A stretch of DNA of 26,237 nucleotides from a virus, in IMG/VR virus record IMGVR_UViG_3300044535_001773, positions 1 to 26,237 of that record; one strand, given 5' to 3'. Below the pieces are notes generated by a model, which saw only the letters and a list, made by a program, of their open reading frames with translations, was not told the origin of the DNA and made no database searches. Of this stretch, positions 1 through 6,441 are shown piece by piece (position 1 is the first letter of the stretch; each line of letters begins with the position of its first letter). The position numbers and the translations under genes were made by a program.

Positions 1-1
1 G

Positions 2-376
2 TCTAAGGATGAAATGAAGGCAGAAGCTGCAACTGAGGTAGATGGGGTATCTAAGTCGGATCAAGTAATTGCAGATGCAGTTACCGAGATTCAGGGTACC
101 TTAACATCAGCCTTTAGCGATCTAGCAAATACCGTAAAAGCTCTACACGAGCAGGTATCTGCACTAAGCAAGTCAATTGATTCTGTAAAAACAGAGGTAA
201 CAGAAGCCAAGGGACAGTTTAACGAATTTGGAAAGAGAGTCGATGCTGTAGAGCAAGACACCGCTTTCCGCAAGTCTGGCGATCTAGGCGAGATCGTACA
301 GGAAGCTCAGTCAGAACAGATTGAGAAATCCCTATGGGGCGGACGTTTCCTCAAAACTGCCGATCTATTTAGATAA
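2..376 (+). CDS. C-terminal part of a capsid assembly protein (scaffold or prohead protease tail), 5' partial
   Basis: The reading frame is open from base 2, so the true start lies upstream; the ATG at 14 is internal or at best an alternative start. The visible 124 residues are acidic, lack cysteine and have a long heptad-like stretch (TLTSAFSDLANTVKALHEQV and on through SIDSVKTEVTEAKGQF) that reads as a coiled coil. A basic, aromatic C-terminal tail (EKSLWGGRFLKTADLF) follows. The gene sits 23 bases before the major capsid gene. In HK97-type phages that place is normally held by a scaffold, or by a maturation protease with a scaffolding C-terminus; such helical rods guide shell assembly and the basic tail often contacts the capsid protein. 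I see no protease residues in the part present, so the exact class is inference from position and helical character. Confidence 0.5.
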   Translation, partial: SKDEMKAEAATEVDGVSKSDQVIADAVTEIQGTLTSAFSDLANTVKALHEQVSALSKSIDSVKTEVTEAKGQFNEFGKRVDAVEQDTAFRKSGDLGEIVQEAQSEQIEKSLWGGRFLKTADLFR

Positions 377-399
377 ACAATCACTAGGAGGTGACAATT

Positions 400-1512
400 A
401 TGTCGGAAGAGATTATTAAGAACTATCCAGGTGCTGGTGCTAACGAAGTTAATGGCGAAGGTGCATTTGCGTCTGGAGGAATTGGTGGTGTGAGTAATCC
501 AGGTGCAGATACACTTGGAAACATTCCAACCGCCAGCTTTGGTACTACAACTGGTCCTAATGCCGTAAATCCTTCGGGTGATGCGGCAAGCGGTATCCTA
601 CGCCCTGAACAGGCACGTCGTTTTATTGACTACGTATGGGATGCTACAGTTCTCGCCAAGGATGGTCGTCGTGTAACGATGAGAGCTAACTCTATGGAAC
701 TTGAAAAAGTTAACGTAGGAGAGCGTGTTATTCGTGCAGCGGCCCAAGCTAACGCAGAGTACACAAACACAGGTGCAACATTCAGCAAGGTAGAATTGAC
801 TACAAAGAAGATTCGTCTTGACTGGGAAGTTTCATCTGAAGCATTAGAAGACAACGTTGAGGGTGGTGCTCTTGAAGATCACCTAGTTCGTTTGATGACA
901 AACGCTTTTGCGAATGACATCGAAGATCTAGCAATCAACGGTACTGGTACTGGCTCAGATGCATTCACATCTATTATGAATGGATTTGTTAACAAGGTCA
1001 AGACCAATGGAGATGCACACGAAGCAGTTGTAACAGTTGCAGACAACGCATGGACTCCAGAGGTTATGCAGAAGATTATTCTTGCATTGCCAAGGAAGTA
1101 CCGTGCACTTAAGAGCAATCTTAAGTTCTACGCTGGTACAGATGCATTCCAGGGAATCGTTAAGAACAACGGTACCTTGTCAGATGCAATTGCTGAGGCA
1201 CTTGGACACAACGGTAACACCCAGGCTAACACCCAGGCTTACCTTGATGGACAGGGACAGACATTCGGTGGAGCACGTACAACTCGTGTTCTAGGCATTG
1301 ATGTTCAGGAAGTTCCTTACTACCCTGCAGGTTATGTAGACCTTACATTCCCTCAGAACCGTGTATGGGGTTTCCAGAGAGATATCACTGTAAACCGTCA
1401 GTATGTACCAAAGAAGGACACCATTGAGTACACCGTATTCGTACGTTTCGGTATTCAGTGGGAGGAAGAGGACGCCATTGCGTTCGCTGACGCAGATGGC
1501 TCAGACTCCTAA
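400..1512 (+). CDS. Major capsid protein, HK97 fold
   Basis: This 370-residue protein forms the icosahedral shell. I chose the ATG at 400 because AGGAGGT at 386-392 sits 7 bases before it; the in-frame GTG at 391 overlaps that ribosome binding site. After a Gly/Ala/Asn-rich N-terminal stretch (residues 1-65) come features typical of HK97-type capsid proteins: ILRPEQARRFIDYVWDATV, an amphipathic beta region with MELEKVNVGERVIR, the helix EDHLVRLMTNAFANDIEDLA and a C-terminal beta region (VWGFQRDITV, then YTVFVRFGIQWEEEDAIAF). Length fits the family. Codon use differs from most neighbours: lysine is almost always AAG and arginine mainly CGT, as expected for the most abundant virion protein. A strong terminator follows directly. 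A perfect 12-base tandem duplication at 1216-1239 encodes NTQA twice. The class is clear; the subfamily is not assigned. Confidence 0.92.
   Translation: MSEEIIKNYPGAGANEVNGEGAFASGGIGGVSNPGADTLGNIPTASFGTTTGPNAVNPSGDAASGILRPEQARRFIDYVWDATVLAKDGRRVTMRANSMELEKVNVGERVIRAAAQANAEYTNTGATFSKVELTTKKIRLDWEVSSEALEDNVEGGALEDHLVRLMTNAFANDIEDLAINGTGTGSDAFTSIMNGFVNKVKTNGDAHEAVVTVADNAWTPEVMQKIILALPRKYRALKSNLKFYAGTDAFQGIVKNNGTLSDAIAEALGHNGNTQANTQAYLDGQGQTFGGARTTRVLGIDVQEVPYYPAGYVDLTFPQNRVWGFQRDITVNRQYVPKKDTIEYTVFVRFGIQWEEEDAIAFADADGSDS
1216..1239 (+). repeat. Perfect 12-base tandem duplication in the capsid gene
   Basis: AACACCCAGGCT occurs twice head to tail without a mismatch and encodes NTQA-NTQA. The frame is kept. 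It looks like a recent slippage event in what is probably a surface loop of the capsid protein. Confidence 0.8.
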
Positions 1513-1531
1513 GTCTTAGCTAACCTTTAGA

Positions 1532-1563
1532 GGGGGCAGGGGTTTCGGCCTCTGCCCCTTTCT
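1532..1563 (+). terminator. Strong intrinsic terminator after the capsid gene
   Basis: GGGGCAGGGG (1533-1542) pairs with CCTCTGCCCC (1549-1558), giving a 10-pair GC-rich stem with one G-T wobble and the six-base loop TTTCGG. A short T-rich run (TTTCT) follows. It lies 20 bases after the capsid stop codon and should end most capsid transcripts before the connector genes. Confidence 0.88.
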
Positions 1564-1569
1564 AATATC

Positions 1570-1578
1570 TGTTATAAT
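1570..1578 (+). promoter_or_regulatory. Extended -10 promoter for the connector operon
   Basis: TGTTATAAT matches the extended -10 consensus (TG, one base, TATAAT) exactly. There is no recognisable -35 box 17 bases upstream, where the terminator stem sits, which is usual for extended -10 promoters. Transcription would start near 1585, giving a leader of about 13 bases that still contains AGGAGG (1587-1592) before the ATG at 1598. The same nine bases recur at 6057 and 22335. Confidence 0.72.
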
Positions 1579-1597
1579 ATAAGTTTAGGAGGTTATT

Positions 1598-1924
1598 ATG
1601 CTACAGGAAAATAATGATAGTATTATTTCTTCGGGTACCCCAAACTTTAATTCAAAAACATCTGTAAACTTTAACGACGAAAATGTAATTGGGTCAAACG
1701 GAAGAGGCTTGACAAATGATGTTAAAACAGATAAAGAATTAAAGTCAGAGAATAAAGGAAACACAGTAGCTATATATTCTTCAAAAAACGTATCCTGGCC
1801 AGGAGTTGGAAAAGTTCTTAAAGGATACAACATCGTCACTAAGCCTATTTCTGAAAAATGGCTACAGCGTGACCACATTAGGATTGCAACGCCAGAAGAG
1901 GTTGCTAAGGATTTTGGTAAATAA
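1598..1924 (+). CDS. Small protein after the capsid gene, function unknown
   Basis: The 108-residue product has two parts. Residues 1-55 are Asn/Ser/Lys-rich and probably disordered. Residues 56-108 look folded, with alternating beta character: VAIYSSKNVSWPGVGKVLKG, then YNIVTK, then EKWLQRDHIRIATPEEVAKD. AGGAGG at 1587-1592, five bases before the ATG, gives a firm start. The stop overlaps the next start as TAATG, so it is translationally coupled to the head-tail adaptor. Lying between capsid and connector genes, it is a likely virion component such as a capsid decoration or head-completion protein; this rests on position only. I do not recognise a named domain. Confidence 0.75.
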   Translation: MLQENNDSIISSGTPNFNSKTSVNFNDENVIGSNGRGLTNDVKTDKELKSENKGNTVAIYSSKNVSWPGVGKVLKGYNIVTKPISEKWLQRDHIRIATPEEVAKDFGK

Positions 1925-2820
1925 TGGAAATTTTAAGAGCACAGCCATATTCTAACCTTACTATTAGTTTTCAAATTCCAGCAATAGTATCTATAGACTC
2001 AGACATAACTGTAACAGTTATAGATCTATCTGATCTTTCAGTGCAAGACACATTCTTATTTGTAGGAATGTCTGGAGATACAATCCAGTACCCACTAAAC
2101 TCAAAGTATGACACAGAATATCATGTTATTATTACAGCAGAGCTAGATGAAACAGAGACTTTATTTGATGACACCTTTGCTCTTGTAAGGCCATATGTAG
2201 CCCCATCGACCTTAGGGCAAAATGCTTCAGAAATTGCTGAGTATACTAGATATGAAGAAATTGCTAGAGCAATTATAGACTCTATAATCCCAGAAGGATT
2301 TTACTACAAGAAAAAGGTTCTAGAAACTGTTGGGTTAGGTGCAGACTACATTCCACTATGGATGGATGCAAAAAAGATTTTGTCTGTATACGAAAATAAC
2401 GTTTTGGTAACGGATCGTGTATATGAAATAACAAAAGATAAGACCGCTATTACTGAGAAAATGCTAGACATGGTTAATAGAGATGAACAAGCCCCTCTAA
2501 TTATGCCAACAGCTATGTCAGATATAGTAGATGCTAATCTACCACCTTTGCGTGGATTCCCCAACGGATATGACTATAGATTTGTTTTAGAGTCTGGCTA
2601 TCCATCAGTTCCGTCAGACATTGCAAGAGCAGCAACATTACTTATTGACGATATCAAGTGCGGAAGAATTGATTATTACCAGAGATATATAACATCTTAC
2701 AATACTGATCAGTTCAGACTACAGTTTGATAAAAGATTGTTTGAGGGAACAGGAAACATTGTTGTAGATAAGATACTGTCAAAGTATGCTAAATCTATCA
2801 CTAGACTTGGAGTGTTGTAA
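1924..2820 (+). CDS. Head-tail adaptor with an N-terminal Ig-like domain
   Basis: The 298-residue product appears to be a fusion. Residues 1-90 alternate short hydrophobic strands with acidic turns (NLTISFQIPAIV, ITVTVIDLSDLS, YHVIITAELDET, FALVRPYV), which suggests an immunoglobulin-like beta sandwich. Residues 100-298 are mainly helical, with EYTRYEEIARAIIDSII near the start and DIARAATLLIDDIKCGR near the end, the pattern of gp6/gp15-type adaptors that form the ring below the portal. The position fits: after the capsid genes and before a stopper-like gene, with TAATG junctions on both sides. Adaptors are usually only 100-200 residues, so the extra N-terminal domain is unusual. The adaptor call is a family judgement from layout and helix pattern, not a database match. 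Confidence 0.68.
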   Translation: MEILRAQPYSNLTISFQIPAIVSIDSDITVTVIDLSDLSVQDTFLFVGMSGDTIQYPLNSKYDTEYHVIITAELDETETLFDDTFALVRPYVAPSTLGQNASEIAEYTRYEEIARAIIDSIIPEGFYYKKKVLETVGLGADYIPLWMDAKKILSVYENNVLVTDRVYEITKDKTAITEKMLDMVNRDEQAPLIMPTAMSDIVDANLPPLRGFPNGYDYRFVLESGYPSVPSDIARAATLLIDDIKCGRIDYYQRYITSYNTDQFRLQFDKRLFEGTGNIVVDKILSKYAKSITRLGVL

Positions 2821-3269
2821 TGCCAACCTGCGAATCCATATCGATTATTTTCCCAATGCTTGCAGACATTTACTATCCAATTGTAGACCAGGGCCCATAT
2901 GGCAACGTTAAGAAAAATTGGATTCATGATAAGACAATTGCCTGTAATTTTAATTCAGCAGGAACAGCTTGGAAAGAAGACATAAAGCCTAACGCAAACA
3001 TTACACAGGATAGCATTATGTTGGGTAGGGCTAAATCTGATATTCGTTTTTCTTCTACAGAAGGTCAAAATTCAATAACAAATATTCTTGTTACCAATAT
3101 AAAAGACAAAAATCTTAATGAACTTTATCTAGAGACTGCTGGCCCAAGAGCAGGAAAATCCACTCTTTTTGAGGTTGCTACAGTAGAGCCATTCGTAGGA
3201 CCGTTTGGTTCTGTAGAGTACTACAAGATAGTTGTTCGTAGATCTGAAAATCAGGCGGTAGACCTATGA
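2820..3269 (+). CDS. Head closure (stopper) protein
   Basis: This 149-residue, mostly beta protein is the second connector component. Proteins of this class (gp16 of SPP1 is the model) form the ring that closes the head channel after packaging and joins head to tail. The C-terminal half carries a conserved-looking stretch, AGPRAGKSTLFEVATVEPFV, followed by strands ending YYKIVVRRSENQAVDL. GPRAGKST only superficially resembles a Walker A motif; with no Walker B and a beta-rich context I do not read this as an ATPase. The start overlaps the adaptor stop (TAATG), and the stop overlaps the next gene by four bases (ATGA). Assignment rests on gene order, length and beta character. Confidence 0.62.
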   Translation: MPTCESISIIFPMLADIYYPIVDQGPYGNVKKNWIHDKTIACNFNSAGTAWKEDIKPNANITQDSIMLGRAKSDIRFSSTEGQNSITNILVTNIKDKNLNELYLETAGPRAGKSTLFEVATVEPFVGPFGSVEYYKIVVRRSENQAVDL

Positions 3270-3943
3270 GAGTTAAGTTTGATGGAAGAGAATTTGCTAA
3301 AGATATGAAAAATATTATGGACTATTCTTCTGGATTTTTAGAAGGTGTTCAGCTAGGAAAGCAGCAACTTCTTCATTCAATTGGAGTGCAAACAATAGAA
3401 ATATTAAAAAGCTATATAGACTCTAATGCTAGGACAAACCCATCTATCCTACACCACGTATATGAGTGGAGTCAAACTGGTAGCCCAGACAGCAGGCTTT
3501 ATGATATTGACTATACAATTAGTGGTCTAGGACTTTCTTTTAAATCATCTTTTAGACAATCAAACAGTATTCAAGATGGCTCAAATACTCCTTTTTACAA
3601 TAAAGCTAAAATTATGGAAAATGGAATTCCAGTAACGATAGCTCCTAAAGAAGCTCAAGCATTACGCTTTGAAGTTAACGGAGAAGAGGTTTTTACAAAA
3701 AGTCCAGTAAGAGTAAGCAACCCTGGAGGAAACACACAGGGTAAATATGAACAAACCTTTGATAACTTTTTTAACAAATACTTTACTCAGGCATTTTTAA
3801 GAGCTAGTGGCATAGGAGCTTACCTTGAAAATCCAACAATTTATAAAAAGAATTTAGCAGCAGGTAAAAAAGCTGGACGATCTAAGGGAGTATCAACTGG
3901 CTATCGTTGGGTAGCAAATGCGGGGGTGGCTAAGATTGGCTAA
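3266..3943 (+). CDS. HK97 gp10-like neck or tail completion protein
   Basis: The 225-residue product lies between the stopper and the tail terminator gene, where tailed phages encode a gp10/gp17-like tail completion protein. Visible features are a helical N-terminus (residues 1-50), the segment HHVYEWSQTGSPDSRLYDID, a beta region with PFYNKAKIMENGIPVTIAPK, and VRVSNPGGNTQGKYEQTF before a helix (NFFNKYFTQAFLRASGIG). A basic C-terminal tail follows (KKNLAAGKKAGRSKG). The start overlaps the upstream stop as ATGA. I am confident it is a structural connector protein; the precise ring it occupies is inferred from gene order. Confidence 0.62.
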   Translation: MRVKFDGREFAKDMKNIMDYSSGFLEGVQLGKQQLLHSIGVQTIEILKSYIDSNARTNPSILHHVYEWSQTGSPDSRLYDIDYTISGLGLSFKSSFRQSNSIQDGSNTPFYNKAKIMENGIPVTIAPKEAQALRFEVNGEEVFTKSPVRVSNPGGNTQGKYEQTFDNFFNKYFTQAFLRASGIGAYLENPTIYKKNLAAGKKAGRSKGVSTGYRWVANAGVAKIG

Positions 3944-4520
3944 TGACTCATTATTAAATACTCCAGTTTTATGGATAAACAAGTATCTTCAAAGTAAGAT
4001 TCTGGAAAACACCAGTCTAGATACACCATTCTTTCCAACTCTACCGTCAACTATTAATGACCTAACATCCTATTTCCCTACTGGGGGAACCATGGCTACT
4101 TGGGATAGACTAATTAGGATGAACAAGAAAAACTTTCCACATATCAAGTGTGAGCAAATTATGTACTACTTTTATGCAAATGGAGAAAACCCTATTGAAA
4201 AAATGGTTCAGATTCAGGAGCAGATCTTAAGACTAATGGATCGTGGAGATGAAACAGCTCAAGAAGTAAACAACTGGGCATCAAATAGACAGGTTAATTT
4301 GGGTACAAGCCAAAATCCAGACCTAATAGACAACATGTTCTATTTCCATGATTTTAAAGTATATCAGCTAGAAGAGTCTAGAGACATTATTGACTTTGGA
4401 ACTGCTAGAACCTATGGTGGAAATAAGATTATTATTGAATATGACTACCACCCAATGGCAGAATTGACTGGGGCTGACTGGGTACCAGAAAGAAAACTGT
4501 CTACAAAACAAATTATTTAA
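3936..4520 (+). CDS. Tail terminator protein
   Basis: The product caps the tail tube at the end that joins the head, and immediately precedes the tube gene as expected. I chose the TTG at 3936 as start, giving a protein of 194 residues beginning MANDSLLNTPVLWINKYLQ, because the purine-rich GGGGGTGG at 3922-3929 is well spaced before it and the start overlaps the previous stop by eight bases. The ATG at 3918 would add MRGWLR, encoded by that same site. The order of elements fits gpU/gp17-type terminators: an N-terminal helix (LWINKYLQSKIL), a strand (KCEQIMYYFYA), a helix (EKMVQIQEQILRLMDRG) and C-terminal strands with FHDFKVYQLEES and NKIIIEYDYHPM. The family call is based on position and length. 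Confidence 0.66.
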   Translation: MANDSLLNTPVLWINKYLQSKILENTSLDTPFFPTLPSTINDLTSYFPTGGTMATWDRLIRMNKKNFPHIKCEQIMYYFYANGENPIEKMVQIQEQILRLMDRGDETAQEVNNWASNRQVNLGTSQNPDLIDNMFYFHDFKVYQLEESRDIIDFGTARTYGGNKIIIEYDYHPMAELTGADWVPERKLSTKQII

Positions 4521-4526
4521 ATAGAC

Positions 4527-4535
4527 TGGTATACT
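4527..4535 (+). promoter_or_regulatory. Extended -10 promoter for the tail tube gene
   Basis: TGGTATACT matches TG, one base, TATACT. No clear -35 box is visible. Transcription would start near 4542, leaving a leader of about 44 bases that carries GAGGTGA (4574-4580) before the ATG at 4586. With the terminator at 5294-5329 it makes the tail tube gene a self-contained transcription unit. Confidence 0.6.
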
Positions 4536-4585
4536 TAGTTTTGAGGAAACACGCCCATATCTATTAAGAAAATGAGGTGAAAAAT

Positions 4586-5266
4586 ATGGCATATAACAGA
4601 GGAATAGCTAACAATATTATTGTTGGTGCAGCCGCTTTATTTACATACGAGCCAGGTGTTCTAACTGATAACCTCCTTCCAGCTTACCAGCCAGAAGGAA
4701 CTGTTAATAATACAACAGGAACTTACAGAGAGACACTTGCAAATGCAACTAGCATAACAGCTGGTTTTCGTAACGTAGGTTACACAATGAACGGTCTAGA
4801 GCTACAGTTCCAGCCTGACTTCGGTGAGGTACAGGTTGATCAGGTTCTTGACGTTGCAAAGCTATACAAGCAGGGTATGCAGGTTAACCTGAACACTGCT
4901 TTTGCTGAGGCAACACTAGAGAACTTGCTATTCTCACTAGCTGGTAAGGACGAAGACCTAACCGCAAGTGCAGGAGCTACAGGTATTAAGGCTGGATCTC
5001 CAACCCTAAACCTATCAGCAGGTGACATCGGTGAGTGCCCAGTCGAGCGAGGTCTCGTAGCTGTTGGTCCAGGTACAGGTGACTGTAACCCAGACGAGCA
5101 GATTGAGCGTATCTATGTTGCATACCGTGCACTTTCTATTGAGAGTGTTACAGTATCTGCAAAGCGTGATGAGCCAACAATGTACGAGGTTTCATTCCGT
5201 TTGCTACCAAACGACAGTGCATCTTACGGTAAGATCGTAGACCGCACTATCCCAGCAGTATCATAA
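4586..5266 (+). CDS. Major tail tube protein
   Basis: The product is 226 residues and should polymerise into the tail tube. GAGGTGA at 4574-4580 places the start at the ATG at 4586; the GTG at 4577 lies inside that ribosome binding site. The N-terminus (MAYNRGIANNIIVGAAALFT) is followed by beta-rich sequence with MNGLELQFQPDFGEVQVDQV and a helix LAVAKLYKQG-like stretch near DVLDVAKLYKQG, then the C-terminal AYRALSIESVTVSAKRDEPT and YEVSFRLLPND. This resembles tube proteins of long-tailed actinophages. Codons are of the high-expression class (AAG lysine, mainly CGN arginine) like the capsid gene. Two cysteines (about residues 151 and 168) bound a loop rich in Gly, Val and Pro. Position between the tail terminator protein and the chaperones supports the call. 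Confidence 0.82.
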   Translation: MAYNRGIANNIIVGAAALFTYEPGVLTDNLLPAYQPEGTVNNTTGTYRETLANATSITAGFRNVGYTMNGLELQFQPDFGEVQVDQVLDVAKLYKQGMQVNLNTAFAEATLENLLFSLAGKDEDLTASAGATGIKAGSPTLNLSAGDIGECPVERGLVAVGPGTGDCNPDEQIERIYVAYRALSIESVTVSAKRDEPTMYEVSFRLLPNDSASYGKIVDRTIPAVS

Positions 5267-5290
5267 TTTAATATATAACTTAATAACACG

Positions 5291-5329
5291 AAGCTGTCCA
5301 GTCTTTTTAGGCTGGGCAGTTTTGTTTTT
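5291..5329 (+). terminator. Intrinsic terminator after the tail tube gene
   Basis: CTGTCCAG (5294-5301) pairs with CTGGGCAG (5312-5319) with one G-T wobble. Flanking A-T pairs extend the stem, the loop is ten bases, and the T-rich run TTTTGTTTTT follows. It closes the tube transcription unit just before the promoter of the long chaperone gene. Confidence 0.85.
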
Positions 5330-5333
5330 GCGG

Positions 5334-5339
5334 TATACT
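5334..5339 (+). promoter_or_regulatory. -10 box for a candidate leaderless transcript of the long chaperone
   Basis: TATACT lies six bases before the ATG at 5346, so transcription would begin at or next to the start codon. There is no Shine-Dalgarno sequence between the terminator and the ATG. The -35 position is occupied by the terminator stem. This arrangement is typical of leaderless genes in Actinobacteria. Confidence 0.55.
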
Positions 5340-5345
5340 TATAAG

Positions 5346-6047
5346 ATGGCAACAGAAGCATATGAATCAAAAAACATTACTCTTATAGATGGCACAGAGC
5401 TAACTTTGGTGCCACTTAAAATAAAATATTTAAGACAGTTTATGGAAGCTTTTGAGCTTGTAAAAACGGCAAATAATGATGAAGAAGCAATTATCTTTTT
5501 ATCAAATTGTGCAGCTATAGCAATGAAACAATATTATCCAAAAATAGCAAACATCTCTGACCTAGAAGATAGCATGGACCTACCAGGAATCTATGATGTT
5601 TTAGAGATTGCTGCGGGTATAAAGATTAATGAAAAATCTGAAAATCCAGTAAAAGAGCAGGCTGAGGATAGCGGCTCTTCTTGGGAAAAGCTAGATTTAG
5701 CAAAGCTTGAAGCTGAAATATTTTTGCTGGGGATTTGGAAAGATTACGAAGAGCTTGAGCTATCTTTATCTATGCCAGAGTTGATGATAACCCTAGAATC
5801 TAAGAGAGACCTTGATTATCAAGAAAAGAAATTCTTTGCTGCAATTCAAGGGGTAGACCTAGACAAGAATAGCGGACAGAGCTCTGGAAATAAGTGGGAA
5901 GAAATGAAGGCTAGGGTATTTAGTGGTGGAAAAGCGGCAAATTCAAATGACATTCTTGCCCTACAGGGAGTAAATGCACAGAAGGCTGGATTTGGAATTG
6001 GAATGGGGCTGGGGTATGAAGATCTTACAAAACCCCTTAAAAAATAG
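5346..6047 (+). CDS. Tail assembly chaperone, long form
   Basis: The 233-residue protein has the two-part build of a gpGT-type chaperone in one unbroken frame. Residues 1-97 form the N-terminal domain (ITLIDGTELTLVPLKIKYLR, then AAIAMKQYYPKI and a closing helix). Residues 100-233 form the T-like domain (LGIWKDYEELELSLSMPELM, KRDLDYQEKKFFAAIQGVD, MKARVFSGGKA, GFGIGMGLGYEDL). In most long-tailed phages this fusion arises only by programmed frameshifting from the short form; here no shift is needed. The N-terminal domain is about 40-45% identical by eye to the next gene. Lysine codons in that domain are 7 AAA to 1 AAG, the low-expression pattern. It should recruit the tape measure and tube subunits during tail assembly. 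The 5' end lies just after a -10 box with no ribosome binding site; an upstream in-frame TTG at 5322 is inside the terminator T-run and is rejected. Confidence 0.82.
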   Translation: MATEAYESKNITLIDGTELTLVPLKIKYLRQFMEAFELVKTANNDEEAIIFLSNCAAIAMKQYYPKIANISDLEDSMDLPGIYDVLEIAAGIKINEKSENPVKEQAEDSGSSWEKLDLAKLEAEIFLLGIWKDYEELELSLSMPELMITLESKRDLDYQEKKFFAAIQGVDLDKNSGQSSGNKWEEMKARVFSGGKAANSNDILALQGVNAQKAGFGIGMGLGYEDLTKPLKK

Positions 6048-6055
6048 AGGTTTTT
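6029..6055 (+). terminator. Weak candidate attenuator hairpin at the end of the long chaperone gene
   Basis: AAAACCCC (6029-6036) can pair with GAGGTTTT (6047-6054) with one mismatch around a ten-base A-rich loop, and a short T-run continues to 6055. The stem is AT-rich and overlaps the coding end, so termination, if any, would be partial. It directly precedes the promoter at 6057. Confidence 0.3.
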
Positions 6056-6056
6056 A

Positions 6057-6065
6057 TGTTATAAT
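6057..6065 (+). promoter_or_regulatory. Extended -10 promoter for the short chaperone and tape measure genes
   Basis: TGTTATAAT is identical over nine bases to the sites at 1570 and 22335. No good -35 box is seen. Transcription would start near 6072, leaving a leader with GGAAGGA at 6083-6089 before the ATG at 6100. Confidence 0.7.
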
Positions 6066-6099
6066 AGGTAAAGCCTCATAGCGGAAGGACTAAAATAAT

Positions 6100-6423
6100 A
6101 TGAGTACAGAAGTATACGAAGAAAAGACAATTAAGCTAATTGACGGAACAGAAATTAAGGTTCGTCCCTTAAAGATTTCACTCCTCCGTCCTTTTATGAA
6201 GAAGTTTGAGGGTATTGCAGAAGTTGCAGAGGATAACGACAAGTCAATGAGTATTTTGATGGACTGTGTTCAAATCGCAATGAAGCAGTACAAGCCAGAA
6301 CTGGCTGAAGATTTAAAGACTTTAGAGGAGATTCTAGATCTTCCTACAGTCTATAAGATTGTTGAAGAAGCATCAGGCGTTAAGCTTTCAGAAGTTTCTC
6401 TTGGCGGTCTTAGCACTAATTAA
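6100..6423 (+). CDS. Tail assembly chaperone, short form (paralogue of the N-terminal domain of the long form)
   Basis: The 107-residue product matches the first domain of the preceding gene along its length: TE-YE-K-I-LIDGTE, PLKI--LR-FM--FE, IAMKQY-P and DLP--Y are shared, roughly 40-45% identity by eye. It lacks the second domain. It therefore fills the gpG role, the abundant short chaperone that coats the tape measure during tube assembly. It has its own promoter, and GGAAGGA ten bases before the ATG. All 12 lysine codons are AAG and both arginine codons are CGN, unlike the long form, which points to high expression. The frame ends in TAA 18 bases before the tape measure start, leaving no room for a frameshift extension. 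Calling it a gpG equivalent rests on the paralogy and gene order. Confidence 0.8.
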   Translation: MSTEVYEEKTIKLIDGTEIKVRPLKISLLRPFMKKFEGIAEVAEDNDKSMSILMDCVQIAMKQYKPELAEDLKTLEEILDLPTVYKIVEEASGVKLSEVSLGGLSTN

Positions 6424-6441
6424 ATAAAGAGGTGTTAATGG

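Noticed and set aside
1710-1738. TTGACA inside the small post-capsid gene, considered as a -35 box
   Set aside because: At 16-18 base spacing the sequence downstream has no credible -10 box, only ATAAAG or TAAAGA.
3145-3165. GPRAGKST in the stopper protein, considered as a nucleotide-binding Walker A motif
   Set aside because: The protein is small and beta-rich, has no Walker B motif, and sits in a connector position, so the match is best explained by chance.
5631-5650. A-rich run at the domain border of the long chaperone, considered as a -1 frameshift site
   Set aside because: In frame it reads GAA AAA TCT GAA AAT, which is not an X-XXY-YYZ heptamer. No shift is needed because the long form is already one open frame.
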